Below, piece after piece: positions 1 through 12,267 of a DNA stretch of 64,000 bases (positions within the stretch are counted from its first letter, which is position 1; every line of letters begins with the position of its first letter). The position numbers and the translations under genes were made by a program. The notes below the pieces were generated by a model. That model ran no database searches, had not been told where the DNA came from, and saw only the letters and a list, made by a program, of their open reading frames with translations. The stretch spans positions 57,056,806-57,120,805 of the forward strand of contig NW_023601543.1 in the NCBI RefSeq assembly GCF_014898055.3, written 5' to 3'. The DNA comes from Talpa occidentalis (Eukaryota; Chordata; Mammalia; Eulipotyphla; Talpidae).

Positions 1-282
1 CACGATAATTGATCAATAAATCAAACGCCTACACGAAGGAATGAGTATCCGGCAAGAATGAAGCCACCTCCCCTGAAGAACTACATTTCCCTGTATGCTT
101 GGCGCGATTCGCTTAAGTGGAAAAAGTGACCGTTACTTCCCACGGTCGCACATTCGCCTTCGCCTGCCGGTTCCGCAGTGTTTTATGGGAAAGGTAGTTC
201 TAGCGCTCGTCGTCTGGCCCTCGGTAAACTAAGCCCAAACTCTACTTCCCAGCAAGCCGCGTACCGGCCAAGGAAGGGTAAG
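1..282 (+). promoter_or_regulatory. GPKOW: GPKOW promoter and 5' UTR
   Basis: GC-rich sequence directly upstream of the GPKOW start codon with no TATA box. Two stretches resemble the ZNF143/SBS element (consensus close to ACTACAATTCCCAGCATGC): ACTACATTTCCCTGTATGC near 80-98 and CTACTTCCCAGCAAGCC near 242-258. The transcription start cannot be placed exactly. In human the next gene upstream is MAGIX; nothing of it is visible here. Confidence 0.6.
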
Positions 283-3200
283 ATGGCGGACGCTGAAGAG
301 GATGTTTTGCGGCCGGCTGCGACCTCCGCCGCACCGATTTCATTCAGCTTCAGTCGCACGGCGGCCCGGAGACGGCTGGCGGATCCGGGAGACGGCGCGG
401 GTGTGGTTCCGGAAGAGAAGGATTACTTGAAGACTGTGGAAGGAAAGGAGCTGCAGAGGTAAAGTGCCGTGTCTTTCATCCCTGGGAAATCGGTGCGGTG
501 GGCGCAAGCGGGAGGGTGGAATCTGAGTTGACTATCTTGGTGACAGTGGCCCAGAAAGCTTGAGCACAGCCTGAGGAAATTTGTGGAGGCGAGAAGGGGG
601 CAGTTTGTAGGCGAGCTGGGGAATCTGGATCTCGTGGCGGTGGGAATTGAGAGGATGTATTTCTGAGGGAGTGCCTTTAGGACTTGCGGACTTTGACGTG
701 TGTGCGTTCTTGAGAGAAGGAAAGTAGGAGAGAATGACAGGACCACTAGTGTCTCAACTGAAGCTCTGGGGCTTCACCGATATGGGGGTCTCGGGGTGGA
801 GCTGCAGATTCAGGTTGGGGGATGCCATCATCAGCTTAATTGGTAAAGAGTCTGAGGGAGGACCTTCCAGAAGATAGTCAACCCCGTAGGAGGCTGATCT
901 GAAGCCTGAAGCTGGGGAGAGAATCTCAGCCGAAATAGCGATTTGTGGGTCACTGTGGAAGCCTTGGACGTGGGTCTTGAGATGAAAAGAGGGTCCGGGA
1001 CTGAGGACTGATCCCTCAAGGCACTGATATTTAAGAGTTGGGGTATGTGTGTAGGAGGCATACACTTACCATCGGAGGCACAAAAGGCACCGTCATAGAC
1101 ATCAGGAGAGCCAGATCAGAGACTGAGGGCGTGGTCCATGGGGCTGGGGGTGAGTTTGACTCTTGTGGTTTTCTGAGTGAAGGGATATGGTTTAGAACCC
1201 ACTGACCATGCTACTCTTCCAACTTCACCCCACTGTGTCCACATCAGTGTGAAGCCCTCAGAAGCCCCTAAGGAACTCGTGATCCCTTTGATCCAGAATG
1301 GCCATCGCAGACAGCCACTGGCCCAGGCCCCTGGGCCATCCACAAATACTGAAGTCTCCATGGATGGGGTGCTATCTCAAGCTGTGAAAGAGCTCATTGA
1401 GGGTGAGTGACCTCCCTCCCCTCTTTGCCTTGCTCTAGTGAAGGAAGAAGGGGAGGAAGGTGGAAGGACAGGGTGGGACCTCATTGCGCCCTCCCATTCT
1501 TCCTTAGAATCCAAGAAGTCTCTGGAGGAGAGAGAGAATGCGGGTGTCGACCCCACGCTCGCTATCCCCATGATCCAGAAAGGATGCACCCCCAACGGGG
1601 AAAGGGCAGACAGCGAACCCTGGGCTGAGACAGTGAGCTGGCCCCTGATCCCCCTCTTGCCCCAGCCTCTCTTTGCCCTGTCTGCCAGACTTACCTTCCT
1701 GTGCATAGCAGGGAAAGTCTGTGTGTCTAAAGGCCTGCTGCCTATCCATTCTTCCATCCTTTTTGGAAGCGTTAACAATGAATCCAGATACTGAGGTGTG
1801 AAAAGTACTTGGATTCTGGGATTATCTAAATGATATGAGGAGCAAAGGGAACAAGAAATGTAAAGACTCTGAAAGTAGACTCTTCCTGGAGTGCTTGTGG
1901 AATACCTAGGAGATCCTGTAGCTGGAATGGAATGAGTTGGGAGGTTGGGGGAGGTAGATGAGGTCAGAACCTGGAGGGGGCCAAACCAGGTAGGGTCTTG
2001 TGGGCCATGGTGAGAACTTTGGCTTTTTTTCTGAATGAGATAAGAGCCTTAGGAGGACTCTAAACAGAGAAGACCTAAAACTTATGATTTATGATTTGAT
2101 AGGCTCTCTCTGGCTGCTGTGAGCAGTACACACTAATAAGTGAACGTAGAAGCCAGAAAACTAGTAGTCCAGGCTAGAGATGATGGAGACTTAGGCCAGA
2201 GTGGCAGGAATGATGCCTGGAAGGGCAAATAGGGTTTAGTGAGAGAGGGAAGAGCAGAGTGGGTACTCCTAATGGCAGCAGTGACCCAAGCAATGGCATC
2301 GTTGCAGGAAATCAGTGTGGTTTGTGTCCATCGGTGAGGCAACTTGTGTGTCTGGAGTGGATATGAAAAATAGAGGGAGTTGAAAAATAAAAGAATTGAG
2401 GGAGTAGTGATGGAAGGTGATATGGATTGTGTATAGGGAGTTGAAAAATAAAAGAATTGAGGGAGTAGTGATGGAAGGCGATATGGATTATGTATACAGA
2501 AGAAACTTGTCTTTCATACCCATGGATCCTCCTGTTTACCCCTTCTTCACAATTTTTTTTTTTTTGCAAAACTTCTTTGAGGCCTAGTTCTCCAATGGTC
2601 CCAGACCATCCACTCTTTCAGCTGAACTGTTCTTATCAGGCTTCAGATATCCTCTGGTTTCTTTCATCTTGAAATATATTGTTTTTAATTTTTTAAAAAA
2701 GTCTTCACTCTGTCCTGTTCTTGCTTTGGCCTCATTTCTCTAATTTTCCCTCCTCTCAAAGCCTTCAACATGTTCATTGATCACAGTTCTAGCTATCCTT
2801 CTTCTTACTCAGCCTAAAAACCTTAGAGTTATCGTTGATTCTCTGCTTTATTTTATACCCCACATACGATCTGTCAGCAAAATTCTATCATATCCTTTTT
2901 CAAAATACATTGAGAATCTGACTTCTCACCATCACCACTACCGCCACACTGGTCTGAGCCACTAGCATCTCTCATCTGGACTATTTCACTAACTTCCTCA
3001 CTGGCCCCCCATTGGGCTGCCACCTCCCATGGTGCCTATCCAGCTCTCCTGATTAATCTCTTACCATCCCTTTCTGCCTCTACATCTCTGTTTCAGTCAA
3101 GTTGACTTTCATGATACTCTTCGCTTGCATCTCCTTCTGCCTCAGGACCTTTGTTCTTGCTGTTCTTTCTGCTTGGAACACTTCATTCATAGCCTCATGT

Positions 3201-6200
3201 CTCTCTCTGTCATCTCCTTTTGTTCTCTGCCCAGATAGCAGCTCAATGATACCCCCTTCTTTGTCCCTTTGCACCCTCTTGTCCTGCTTTATTTTTCTTC
3301 ATAGAATGTACCATCACCTAACATATCACATCTTATGTATTTATTGTGTTTCTCAATAACTAGAATATAAGCCCAATAAGATAAGTATTTTTTGCTTTAT
3401 TTTGTTTACTGCTTTATCATCAGCACCTCAAACAGTACCTGGCACAAATAGGTGCTTTAGAAATATTTGCTGAAGGACTACTATGGAGGAGGGAAATGAG
3501 AGATGGCAAAACTCACCCTTGAGCTCACTGGAAAAGCAGCAAGTGGGCGATAGCAAGTATACTGCACAGGGCCCGGTGCAAACCAAACCTGACTTCCTTC
3601 CTCTGCCTGAACCCTAGATGCCAGAGGAGGCTGATTATGAGGCAGTCCCTGTGGAGGCCTATGGGCTGGCCATGCTGCGGGGCATGGGGTGGAAACCTGG
3701 CGAGGGCATCGGCCACACCTTCAATCAGTGAGTCCTGGGGTAAGGGCAAAGGGACAGCAGAGGGGGTGAACAAGACCACCCATGGTTACCACTCATGCAG
3801 AACCATCCAGAAAGGGAGAGGGCTCATTGAAGACATTTCAGTCACAATGTTCCCGATAGGCTCTACCCTACAGCTTAGATGGGTAGTCTGCTGGGTTTGC
3901 ATTATCACATGACACTTGCACAATGCATTTCCTGAAACATATCCCTGTCATTCAGCTACACATGACTTTACTACCCTGAAGAATTCCATAGCGCCTTCCA
4001 CTACTATTTCAAACTCCTCTTTGCCCTCTGAAACTCTGTGTCCTTAAGGATTGCCCCTCTGGGCATCAGCTTTCTCATCTGAAAAATAGAGACAGTAACA
4101 GTACTGACTTTCCAGGTCAGTTGTGGTAGTTAAGTGAAATTGTATACATAAAGCACTTACAGTCGGCCCTGGCCCTAAATCAGTATAAGCCAAACATTTG
4201 CTATTATCGCTTAGACTTACAGTCCCTTCTCTGCAGTTCTCAACACCAAAGAATTCTGAAAAGCAAACATTTTTTCCATAAACCATTTGGCAGCCAAATG
4301 TGACCCGAATTGACATTGAGCATTTTATAGTCTGTTTCTCCTGTGTGGTCTGACAACCTATATTTCCCCTGTAGGAATATTAATGCATTTGGTTACAGGG
4401 ATTTGCCTCAGATCCCACTGTAGATACAATGTAATAGATGGTATATGAGCATGTGATCAGGTTGAGCCAAATGAAATGGCCTAATAATAGATCCGGAAGG
4501 GTATTCATCAGCATATTGCTAGAGTTGGGAAGAATGAGGTATTGAAGATAATTGCTTCCCCACCCCCAGCAAGCCTATGTTCTGTGTTCCCTGCAGAGTG
4601 GTGAAGCCCCGTGTCAACTCACTGAGGCCCAAGGGGTTAGGGCTGGGTGCCAACCCGACTGAGTTCCAGACCCTGGCCCCCATCGACCCCCACCGCCTGC
4701 CAAAGCCAGATGCAGATCAAGAGAAGGATGAGAAAGACCAGCCCAAAGGACTGGTGCCTGGAGGTGCCGTGGTTGTTCTTTCTGGCCCTCACCGAGGCCT
4801 CTATGGGAAGGTCAGAAGCCAAGAAGTACTTGGAGTCCAAGACAGGTGGCAGGGGGAAGAGTGATGTAAGGTTTTGGGGTACAAAGGCTGAAAGCTCTGT
4901 CTTTCAGACCTGCTTGGCCCACTGCCTCAGTAGGTAACTCAGGACTACTTGCTGGGCCTTTCTGAACCTCAGTTTACAATTGAAAGGGAGAGAATGCCAT
5001 ATATCCATAAGTGCCTAAGGGTTGAATGTTTAAAATATGTCCAAGATCTACAGTCTGCTGGGGAAACATGGATCAGGCTTATTGGAGATAAGGGTGGTTT
5101 GCTTGGTCCTAGAAATGTGAATCAGTTCACTCAACCCCTGCCTACTTTCCTCCCCCAAATACTAGGTGGAAGGTCTTGATCCTGACAATGTTCGGGCCAT
5201 GGTCCGTCTGGGCAAGGGAAACCGTATGGTGACTGTTAGTGAGTACTGCCTGCGGCCCGTCTCCCAGCGAGAGTTCGAGAAGAACTCCCTGGATCTCAGT
5301 GAGTGAACTCTTAACTAGCTGGGGGAGTTGGAGAAACATTCCTGGGGGTGGTAAGGTCTGTTTCAAGGGGAAAGGTGGTCAGATCTGCAGAGAGGAAGGG
5401 CAGCGGTTTGCCTGGCAGGTGTGACAGCCAGCGGTCAGGAGATGAGAATGAAGATGAGGGGTTTATTCCATTTGGTTGAAAAAAGGTTGACCTAGTAACC
5501 GTGGGTGTTGAGCCTCTTTGGGGGTGGGGAGAGAAGCAGGTGTTCCATTTCCTACCCTCAGGATGTCTGTCTATTTGGAGGGCTGAGCCTCTGCCTGGGA
5601 AGTAAGAGCAGCTAGAACTAGGATATGACTGGGGAGGAAGGCATTCTAGGCATTCTAGGTTTGGCAGATGGAAGATGGAGGCCAGCAGAGCACTCTGGGA
5701 CCCCCAAGCCCATACTAGGCCATTGATTCTGGTAAGCGTTGTCAGTACGGGGTGAGCTTTCTAATAGCCCAGGCAAAGGCATGATGGTGAGAAGAGGCAC
5801 TTTGCCACATGGTAGGTGGCCCAAGAATGAGATGTGGCCTGGAAGGAGAGAGAAGTGAGACACTGAGACTTTCCTGATTCTCTCCACACCTCCTTGAACA
5901 GGCCAGGTGAGCAAAACTTGCTCAGCACAACAGAATGGAGCAGCCTCATCATCGAAGGCCCAGCGACATCAGAACCTCCACGTCCGGTGGGAGGACTCCG
6001 AGAGGAAGCGGAAATACCTTCCAGACCGGTGGGACCCTGGGCATCTGGGCTGGGGTATGAGGGAAGGGTTGAGGAGAGACTCTAGCAGTCAAGAAACTTC
6101 TGGAGCAAGGCAGGCACACAGAAAGACCTAGAAACAGCTAGGAGTGGATTTCACAGTATCAGCAAAGGTGGGGTGACTGGAACTCTGGTGTATATAGAGC

Positions 6201-7349
6201 TAAGCCTCGTGTCTGTCTGTCCCCTTCTCACAGACAAGATGGGCCTGTAGCCAAGAGTGAGAAAGTGGCCCCCAGGAATCAGCACTGGCTACACAGGGAC
6301 CTGCGCGTGCGGTTTGTGGACAAGCTGCACAAGGGCGGCCAATACTACAACACCAAGGTGGGAACCCCACAGCCTGGGTCCTCTTCCTTTCCCAGGGACT
6401 GGGCCCCCTTAACTCTGCAACATTCTCACATCCCCTGACTCTGCCCAGATGACAATAGAAGATGTCCTGAGCCCAGATACTTGTGTGTGTCGGACAGATG
6501 AAGGCCGAGTCCTGGAAGGTGAGTCTGGGGGATGGCCTCTGGGCCATTATCATCCTGGAGGCTGGATGAGAAAGGTATCTTAGGCCAAGAGCCTGCCCAG
6601 GCAAAGACTGAGAGGCTGGACAGATATCAGGGTGTTTGCAAGGCCCAGGAACCCCTAACAGAACATTAGAGGCTTCTGTGATGGTGATCACCTGAGCTGC
6701 ACTTTCCCCATCTATAAATTAGCATGACTATCCCCTCTCCCTCCTTCTGGTGACAGGCACCTAAGTATTGACTCCCGGTGCTGGGCAGGGCTTATGACAT
6801 TCCTACAGTAATCTATATCTGTTGTCGCTACCACCACCATCATTGTGTACAAACCCTCCCTTCCTTACAGTTATTTCTAGAAACCGCTCCTTAGGCTTCT
6901 TCATCTGTGAAATGGGCTTGGTGGGATGCCTATCTGTCAACAGGGACAATTAGGGAATATAGGAAAAGCCCTTCTAAGGGGACCATGGCTGGGGCCGGCC
7001 CTCACTTAGGCCTTATTCATCTCTCCTCGTCTGCAGGCCTGAGGGAAGACATGCTGGAAACCTTAGTCCCCAAGGTCGAGGGTGACCGGGTGATGGTGGT
7101 GCTGGGACCACAGGCTGGAAGGGTGAGTCCCAGACCTGGGAATGGGGGTTGGGGGTCTGCTGGGGATGTCCTAGGGCCTGGTTTGGCCTTGCTGACTCTA
7201 TCTGTCCCTACTAGGTGGGCCGTCTGCTGGGCCGGGACAAAGCACGGAGCCGGGCCCTGGTGCAGCTGCGGAGAGAGAATCGGCTGGTGGAGCTTTACTA
7301 TGATGCTGTCTGCCAGTACGTGGGCCCCAGTGACTCAGAGGAAGACTGA
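283..7349 (+). CDS. GPKOW: GPKOW, G-patch and KOW-domain spliceosomal protein (11 coding exons)
   Basis: Coding exons: 283-458, 1248-1402, 1508-1632, 3618-3727, 4597-4810, 5166-5298, 5902-6028, 6234-6357, 6449-6518, 7037-7122, 7215-7349. All introns are GT/AG and the phases close to 1,455 nt, giving 484 residues; the human protein is about 476. The ATG sits in AAGATGGCG, a good Kozak context. Residues about 160-205 form the G-patch ([17 protein letters not shown]). KOW 1 is near 240-268 ([17 protein letters not shown]) and KOW 2 near 423-451 ([15 protein letters not shown]). The C-terminus is acidic (SDSEEED). Known role: nuclear RNA-binding protein, counterpart of yeast Spp2, working with helicase DHX16 in spliceosome activation. 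Exon 7 encodes a linker that differs clearly from the human one as I remember it; the flanking domains are conserved. Intron 3 carries LINE-2 copies and intron 4 a MIR. Confidence 0.96.
459..1247 (+). other. GPKOW: GPKOW intron 1, G-rich on the sense strand
   Basis: This 789-bp intron is rich in runs of G on the transcribed sense strand, with loosely recurring GGGG and TCTGGG motifs. I see no clear transposon and no further exon. Confidence 0.5.
1880..2335 (-). mobile_element. LINE-2 fragment, antisense
   Basis: The reverse complement reads as the L2 3' region: the stretch about leaving tissue-specific words aside corresponds to the L2 consensus phrases around GCCTGGACTACT and TACAAGGCCCTAC, here seen as AGTAGTCCAGGC at about 2163 and TAGGGTCTTGTGGGCC near 1991. 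It lies in GPKOW intron 3 and is strongly diverged. Confidence 0.6.
2374..2495. repeat. 61-bp tandem duplication
   Basis: Unit 2374-2434 is repeated at 2435-2495 with two mismatches that I can see (GGTGATATGGATTG versus GGCGATATGGATTA). It lies in GPKOW intron 3 between two LINE-2 pieces. Near identity means the duplication is much younger than the LINE-2 around it. Confidence 0.9.
2690..3480 (+). mobile_element. LINE-2 3' region, sense
   Basis: Recognisable L2 wording: CTGCCTCAGGACCTTTG, CTTGGAACACTTC, then the canonical 3' end with AGTACCTGGCACAAATAGG and AAATATTTGCTGA at about 3436-3475. It lies in GPKOW intron 3 in the same orientation as the gene. Diverged, with no coding capacity. Confidence 0.7.
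4040..4215 (+). mobile_element. MIR SINE, sense
   Basis: Old core-SINE copy. It follows the MIR consensus through the segment equivalent to TCTGTAAAATGGG (here TCTGAAAAATAGAG at 4079) and the following TAAGTGAAATTGTATACATAAAGCAC. It lies in GPKOW intron 4. Confidence 0.6.
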
Positions 7350-7515
7350 CCCATGGACCCACTTCTACCCCAGGCTCTCACCGGTCTTATCCAGTATGAA
7401 AAACCTGCCTTTGCCAGGTGGGGAGATCGTTGTTCTTTCCTCCACTTGCAGTGCAGCCTGGGGGTAGGGACAGGGCACTGCGAACAGACCCAGTATCTGA
7501 CAGAATTTATTGCAT

Positions 7516-7521
7516 AATAAA
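7516..7521 (+). terminator. GPKOW: GPKOW polyadenylation signal
   Basis: AATAAA lies 167 nt after the GPKOW stop codon, followed by an A/T-rich and then G/T-containing stretch, so the 3' UTR is short. A further AATAAA at 7864 could be an alternative. Confidence 0.75.
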
Positions 7522-7559
7522 AACTATTTTAAACACTGAGTAAAATGAAGAGATCCTAA

Positions 7560-9756
7560 ACAGTGTGGAGCGGGGAAGCCTCCCAATTCCTAGCTCCACT
7601 TCCCTTATTGGGCTGCGACAAGTTAAAAGGTACCTTCGCTCACAAGCTCACTCTTGAAATTATAAGCTATGAAACCCAGCCCCTGAGGAGATGCTGCAGC
7701 ATCTGGGAATGCCTCATCTCTGAGCAGCTTCATCTTGGGCGGGTGACAGGAGAGAGTCTAGAGGACCAGAAGTCTCCTGCTCAAAAATAGGGCGCCTTGG
7801 TACTGCTCATCAAAGGACGGTTCATTTCCAGATCCTTGCTTAAGTCCTAAACTTCAGCTCAACAATAAAAAGTTTTGGCTGTCTCAGGTAGAATTTTTTT
7901 GGTTGCTCTCAGTGACTATATTCTCAAAAAAAAGGCCATTGCAGAGAAGCCTCAAAGTTCCTACTGTTTCGTGACCTGAGTTACAACAAGGGAAGTCACA
8001 GTTGTTTCAAATCTTTCTCTATCACCAAGTCATTGTAGTGGTAGTATTTGAATTAGATCTAGGCCATGAGTATAAACTTCTGATGTGTCAGGCCATGACA
8101 CAGTGCTGGAGAATTTAAGCACATCCCTCTAGAGCAGATAACAGGAAAGCTCTCTCCTGCCAGAAGCAGAATGTGCTCATAGCCAAGGGGAACTTGCAGA
8201 GCAAAGCAGTTGAGGTAAACACTCTATTGCCCATGTGCTGGGAGTAAGGGATGGTTCAGAAACCTTCTAATACAATAACCCCAACGTGGAGTGCTGCTTC
8301 CCAGACTGCTTTCCTTACTTATCTTCTCTAATTAATTCCAGAACTCATCTATTTCCAAGACTGTCCAAACAAGGCTGTTAAGGTAGATAGGGAGGGAACA
8401 AGCCTTCATCCCCAGTGCCTCCAGTTCTCGAGTCATCTTTGTGCTTGCACACACTACCCCAGGAACTCCAGGCAGGTGTACTTTTCACCTTGGGGAGAAG
8501 GGGTGAGTGTTCTAGAGGTTCCCAGTGTGGCAAATCTGTGTGTGCTTTACCCAGGCCAGGTCTCCCTGTTTCTAGAGATCCTAATTAAGTCCATCCACCA
8601 CAACTCCCGGGGAATGGCTCCAGTCCCCTCTGTCAGCCCTGCAACTTGACATCATCTGGCAGTTTTAGACAGTTTCACCATCTCTCTGCACCATGATGCC
8701 TACAATAGTTCTCTCATCAGATTCCGCTTCCCTGGAGTTAATGTCTCTCCCCAGCCTTCCTTTAGAAATGCAGCCCGAAGTTTTTGAATACGGCCCTGTA
8801 TCCAGAAGATCTAGCCCTAGGCCATGTGCTTGGTCTCCCCTAACAGACTGTCAGGCCTTTTTCTTTTCCCCTGAAAGAATCCCTCCTGCTCCCTCGGGCT
8901 GAGGACAGGGCTCCTTACATTCCAAGAAGTACGGGCAACATTAGGAGACTTTCCCAGTCTGTCCCTTGTCCACTGTGCACAAACAAAGGCTTGTTTCTAA
9001 AGACCCTTTGTGTGGTTTTTTTCTCGGCTTGCTATCTGGCATTGCCTGCTGCCAAGGTCACCCCTTAGGTAACAGTTGCTGCAGCAACAGCTTCTGTGAG
9101 CCCGTGAATTCTCTGGACCACTCACAAGCCAGAGACTGTGCCGTACAACTTGTCCAGACTGGCTTATTCCACATCACAGCGACTGAGCAAAATGCGGGTG
9201 AGAAAGCATTTGTCTATTCTGCCAAGTTCAAGAAGTGTCCCTGGCAGGGTGCTGCCTCTCAAAAACTGAGCCATGAATTTGTGACAGCAGGCTCAAAAAG
9301 CTGCTTTGTGTTGCAGAAAGAAGCTATTTGGGTGGTTGGGACTGCTTCTGGGACCAAACTTGGTGGCAGATGTATGTAGGTAAACTCCGGACATTCCTTC
9401 TACTGCTGAGGGGATGGTTCCCTTCACTCCCTCATTGGGAGTGAACTTAACCTGCATGTTGGTGGCTCTATGCAGAGGGATAAAGTATCCAACAACTTAG
9501 AAAGTGACATGAGGAAAGAGTAGGTTCTCACCAAATGCCCCAGTTGTCCCAATTCATTCAGTAAACATCTAGTGAGCTCCTGCTATAATCCACGTACTGT
9601 TCTGCGTGCTAGTCATACGTTCGAGAGTAAATCATTACATCAAGAAATACTGAGTCCCAGTGGACTCAATCACCACACCTCACCAGAAAAAGGACAGAAA
9701 CATTGAATGTATCCTGTTTGCCCATAGCACCTTGTGAGAGGACTAAGCTCATGACT
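7560..9756. other. Intergenic, no gene recognised
   Basis: I find no exon, RNA gene or clear young transposon. A stop-free frame at 8,966-9,379 (+) has no ATG at its start and matches nothing I know. A weak L2/MIR-like piece is present at about 9,545-9,640. Confidence 0.5.
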
Positions 9757-9770
9757 TTGCTCACCAGTCT

Positions 9771-10050
9771 TTTTTTTTTTTTTTTTAAGATTTACCTATT
9801 TATGCATACAAGAGCTGCGGCACATTCCAGAGGTATGGGGGGGTGAGAGGACCCACCAGAGACAGAGTAGGGAACAGAACAGGCAGACCAACTGAAACGT
9901 ACTGCCGAGGGGAGCAGCGGGTGAGACAGGAGAGGTCCACTGCGCCAAGTGGGCATCTCCCTAGCCAGGCGGGGATCGGAGGCGCACTGCAAAGGCTTCG
10001 GACTGCTCCACAGTGCTGTGCCCAACCCCCTGTGCCACCAAGGAGGCCCC
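9771..10050 (-). mobile_element. tRNA-derived SINE, full length
   Basis: The 5' T run is the reverse of the poly(A) tail and the right end is the tRNA-like head. Target-site duplication: TGCTCACCAGTCT at 9758-9770 and TGCTCACCAATCT at 10051-10063. Confidence 0.85.
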
Positions 10051-10551
10051 TGCTCACCAATCTTTTGTCCCAAGTGTCCACCATAGAGAAATAGTTGGGT
10101 TTGTATAACCAGGAAGGCATTTATTTGAGAATAGGAATCATAATTTCAAGCACAACCAAGAGATAGTTCCAAAGTCTGTACCATCAGGGTTGGAACGGGG
10201 GAGTTTTAAAGAATTGAGCAGGGAGATGGTGTGAGTTTAAAGTTACTTGCTATGAAACTGGCTTGGGTTCCTAAGCTTATCTATCTGTCTGGTTGGTAGG
10301 CAGAAAGACTCCTGAGAGAAGGTTGTGTTGGAGTCTGCTGGCAGATCAGCTGATGTTTCTTGCAGTTCTTGAATTGTTAAGCCACACTGTCTAATTTTCT
10401 CCCACAAGTATTAGCATGGCAGTTTAGACACAAGATGGAATCTGTTTGCTTCAAAGCAAGTTCCACATGAATTTCCTCATAATCTCTTCCCATCCTTGTC
10501 TCTAGAAGTGCTTTAAGTCATTAGGAAATTGCAAATTAAAAAACAATGAGG

Positions 10552-10825
10552 TGGGCCTCCCATGTGGCACAGCAGTTGCGCACTGGGCTGCGAAGCTGCC
10601 CACAGCCTCTGCAGCGCTGGTTCGATCCCCGGCTGCCGGGCGAGGGTCCCACATGGTGCACAGACCTCTCCTGCCTCGCCTGCTGCTCCCCTCAGCAGTG
10701 TACTTCGGTCCTTCTGCCTGTTCTGCTCCCTGCTCTGGCTCTGGTGAATTCTCTCACCCTCCCGCACTTCTGACTGTACCCAATGCTTGTATAAATAAAT
10801 AAATAAATCTTTAAAAAAAAAAACA
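10552..10825 (+). mobile_element. tRNA-derived SINE, young subfamily
   Basis: Head GGGCCTCCCATGTGGCACAGC, B-box GGTTCGATCCC, tail (AAAT)n then poly(A). ACAATGAGG flanks it on both sides (10543-10551 and 10826-10834). It carries the TGCTTGTATAAATAAAT tail of the younger subfamily and lies inside the L1M. Confidence 0.9.
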
Positions 10826-11143
10826 ACAATGAGGCACCGCTGCACACCTATGAGAATAGCAAAAATCCAAGCTACCGACAATGTGGATGTCAAGCAAATG
10901 GATATGAGCAAATAGAGGTCACATTCATTGCTGGCAGGAATGCAAAATAGTACAGCAAACGAGCAGAGTGGCCTGGCCATTTCTTACAAAACTGAACATA
11001 TTCTTATACGATTCAACATTCACCCTCCTCAGTATTTACCCAAAGGACTTGAAAACTTATGTCCACACAAGAACCTACACTTAGAAGTTTGCAGCAGCTT
11101 TACTCAAAATTACTAAATTTAGAAGCAAACAAGATGTCCTTTA

Positions 11144-11447
11144 TTGTTGTTTTTTTATAGAGGCATTTTTTTATTTATTTGTTTGTTTGTTTTGTTTATA
11201 CATGCACTGGGTACAGTCAGAAGCGCGGGAGAGTGAGGGAATTCACCAGAGCCAGAGCGGGGAGCAGAGCAGGCAGAAGGACCGAAGTACACTGCTGAGG
11301 GGAGCAGCGGGCGGCAGGAGAGGTCTGCGCGCGCATGTGGGACCCTCCTCCGGTGGCCGGGGAGCAGCCGGGTATCGAACTGGCGCCGCAGAGGCTGCAG
11401 GCAGCTTCGCAACCCAGCACTCAACCACTGCGCCACTGGGGAGGCCC
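11144..11447 (-). mobile_element. tRNA-derived SINE, young subfamily
   Basis: Antisense copy with a variable (TTTG)n/(TTTA)n tail. Target duplication AAGATGTCCTTTA at 11131-11143 and 11448-11460. Inserted in the L1M. Confidence 0.92.
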
Positions 11448-11532
11448 AAGATGTCCTTTAGAACAGGAGTAGGTATGCTGTAATACATCCAGGCAATGAA
11501 ATATTATTCAGCACTTTAAAAAAAAAGCTATC

Positions 11533-11809
11533 TGGTTCCTCCCTGGTGGCACAAGGGGCTAAGCACAGCACTATGACGCTATCCTCAGCCACTGTGGCAC
11601 AAGTTCGATCCCTGGCCAGAGAGGTGACCCACATGGCACAGCACACCTCTCTTGCCTTGCCTGCTGCTCCCCTCAGCAGTGTATTTCAGTAAATCTGCCT
11701 GTTCTGCTCCCCACTCTGTCTCTGGTGAATCTCACCCCCCACACCTCTGGTCTGTACCCCAGCTCTTGTATGCATAAATAAATAAATCTTTTTTTTAAAA
11801 AAAAAAAAA
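11533..11809 (+). mobile_element. tRNA-derived SINE, old subfamily
   Basis: Full-length copy with the CAAGGGGCTAAGCACAGC head and TATGCATAAATAAAT tail. GCTATC flanks it (11527-11532 and 11810-11815), giving a short visible target duplication. Confidence 0.85.
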
Positions 11810-12141
11810 GCTATCAAGCCACAAAAGACACGGAGGAAGCGTAAACGTATATTACTAAGTAAAAGAAGTCAGTCTGAGAAGGCTACATACTGTATGATTC
11901 CAACTATATAAAATTCTGGAAAATACAAAACTATAGAGACAGTAAAAAGTGGTTGCCAGGAGTTAGAAGGGAGAGAAGCATGTGACTGGGTAGGACACAG
12001 GATTTCAGAGCAGATATGATATTATAGTGATGGTTTCGTGTCATTTTACATTTGTAAAAACCCAGAGGCAGTATAGCACTAATCCAGTAGTAGCTTTTCT
12101 TATTTGGGGTCTTTTAATGCTCTCTATCAGAATCATCATGA

Positions 12142-12267
12142 GGGCCTCCCCTGGTGGCGCAGCGGTTGAGCGCTGGGCTGCGAGGCTGCCCGCAGCCTCT
12201 GCAGCTCCGGTTCTTTCCCCGGTCGCTGGTGAGGGTCCCACAAAAAAAAAAAAAAAAAAAAAAAAGG
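12142..12267 (+). mobile_element. Head-only SINE with its own poly(A) tail
   Basis: The copy ends right after GAGGGTCCCACA and passes into about 25 A residues, so it lacks the roughly 150-bp body downstream of the tRNA region. Yet it has a perfect target duplication, CAGAATCATCATGA at 12128-12141 and 12268-12281. It therefore inserted in this short form. Confidence 0.9.

Larger units (their letters stand above)
10500..12140 (+). mobile_element. Old LINE-1 (L1M type), ORF2 end and 3' UTR, split by SINEs
   Basis: The unique pieces between the SINEs read as a decayed L1 ORF2 C-terminal and 3' region: ATGAGGCACCGCTGCACACC, ACCCAAAGGACTTGAAAACT, GAAATATTATTCAGCA, and the GTGGTTGCCAGGAGTTAG tail segment. 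The element is interrupted by four SINEs with their own target duplications, so it predates them all. Confidence 0.75.

Noticed and set aside
8966..9379. 137-codon stop-free frame in the GPKOW-WDR45 gap
   Set aside because: It begins with TTG, no homology is recognised and there are no splice or promoter signs.
9771..10050. SINE heads as functional tRNA genes
   Set aside because: They keep A- and B-box-like words (GGTTCGATCCC) but the cloverleaf is not intact, and each is followed by a SINE body, poly(A) and target duplication.
10546..10802. Recurrent cysteine- and serine-rich short frames with similar proteins across the window
   Set aside because: They are translations of the tRNA-derived SINE on either strand; the similarity between sites comes from the repeat.
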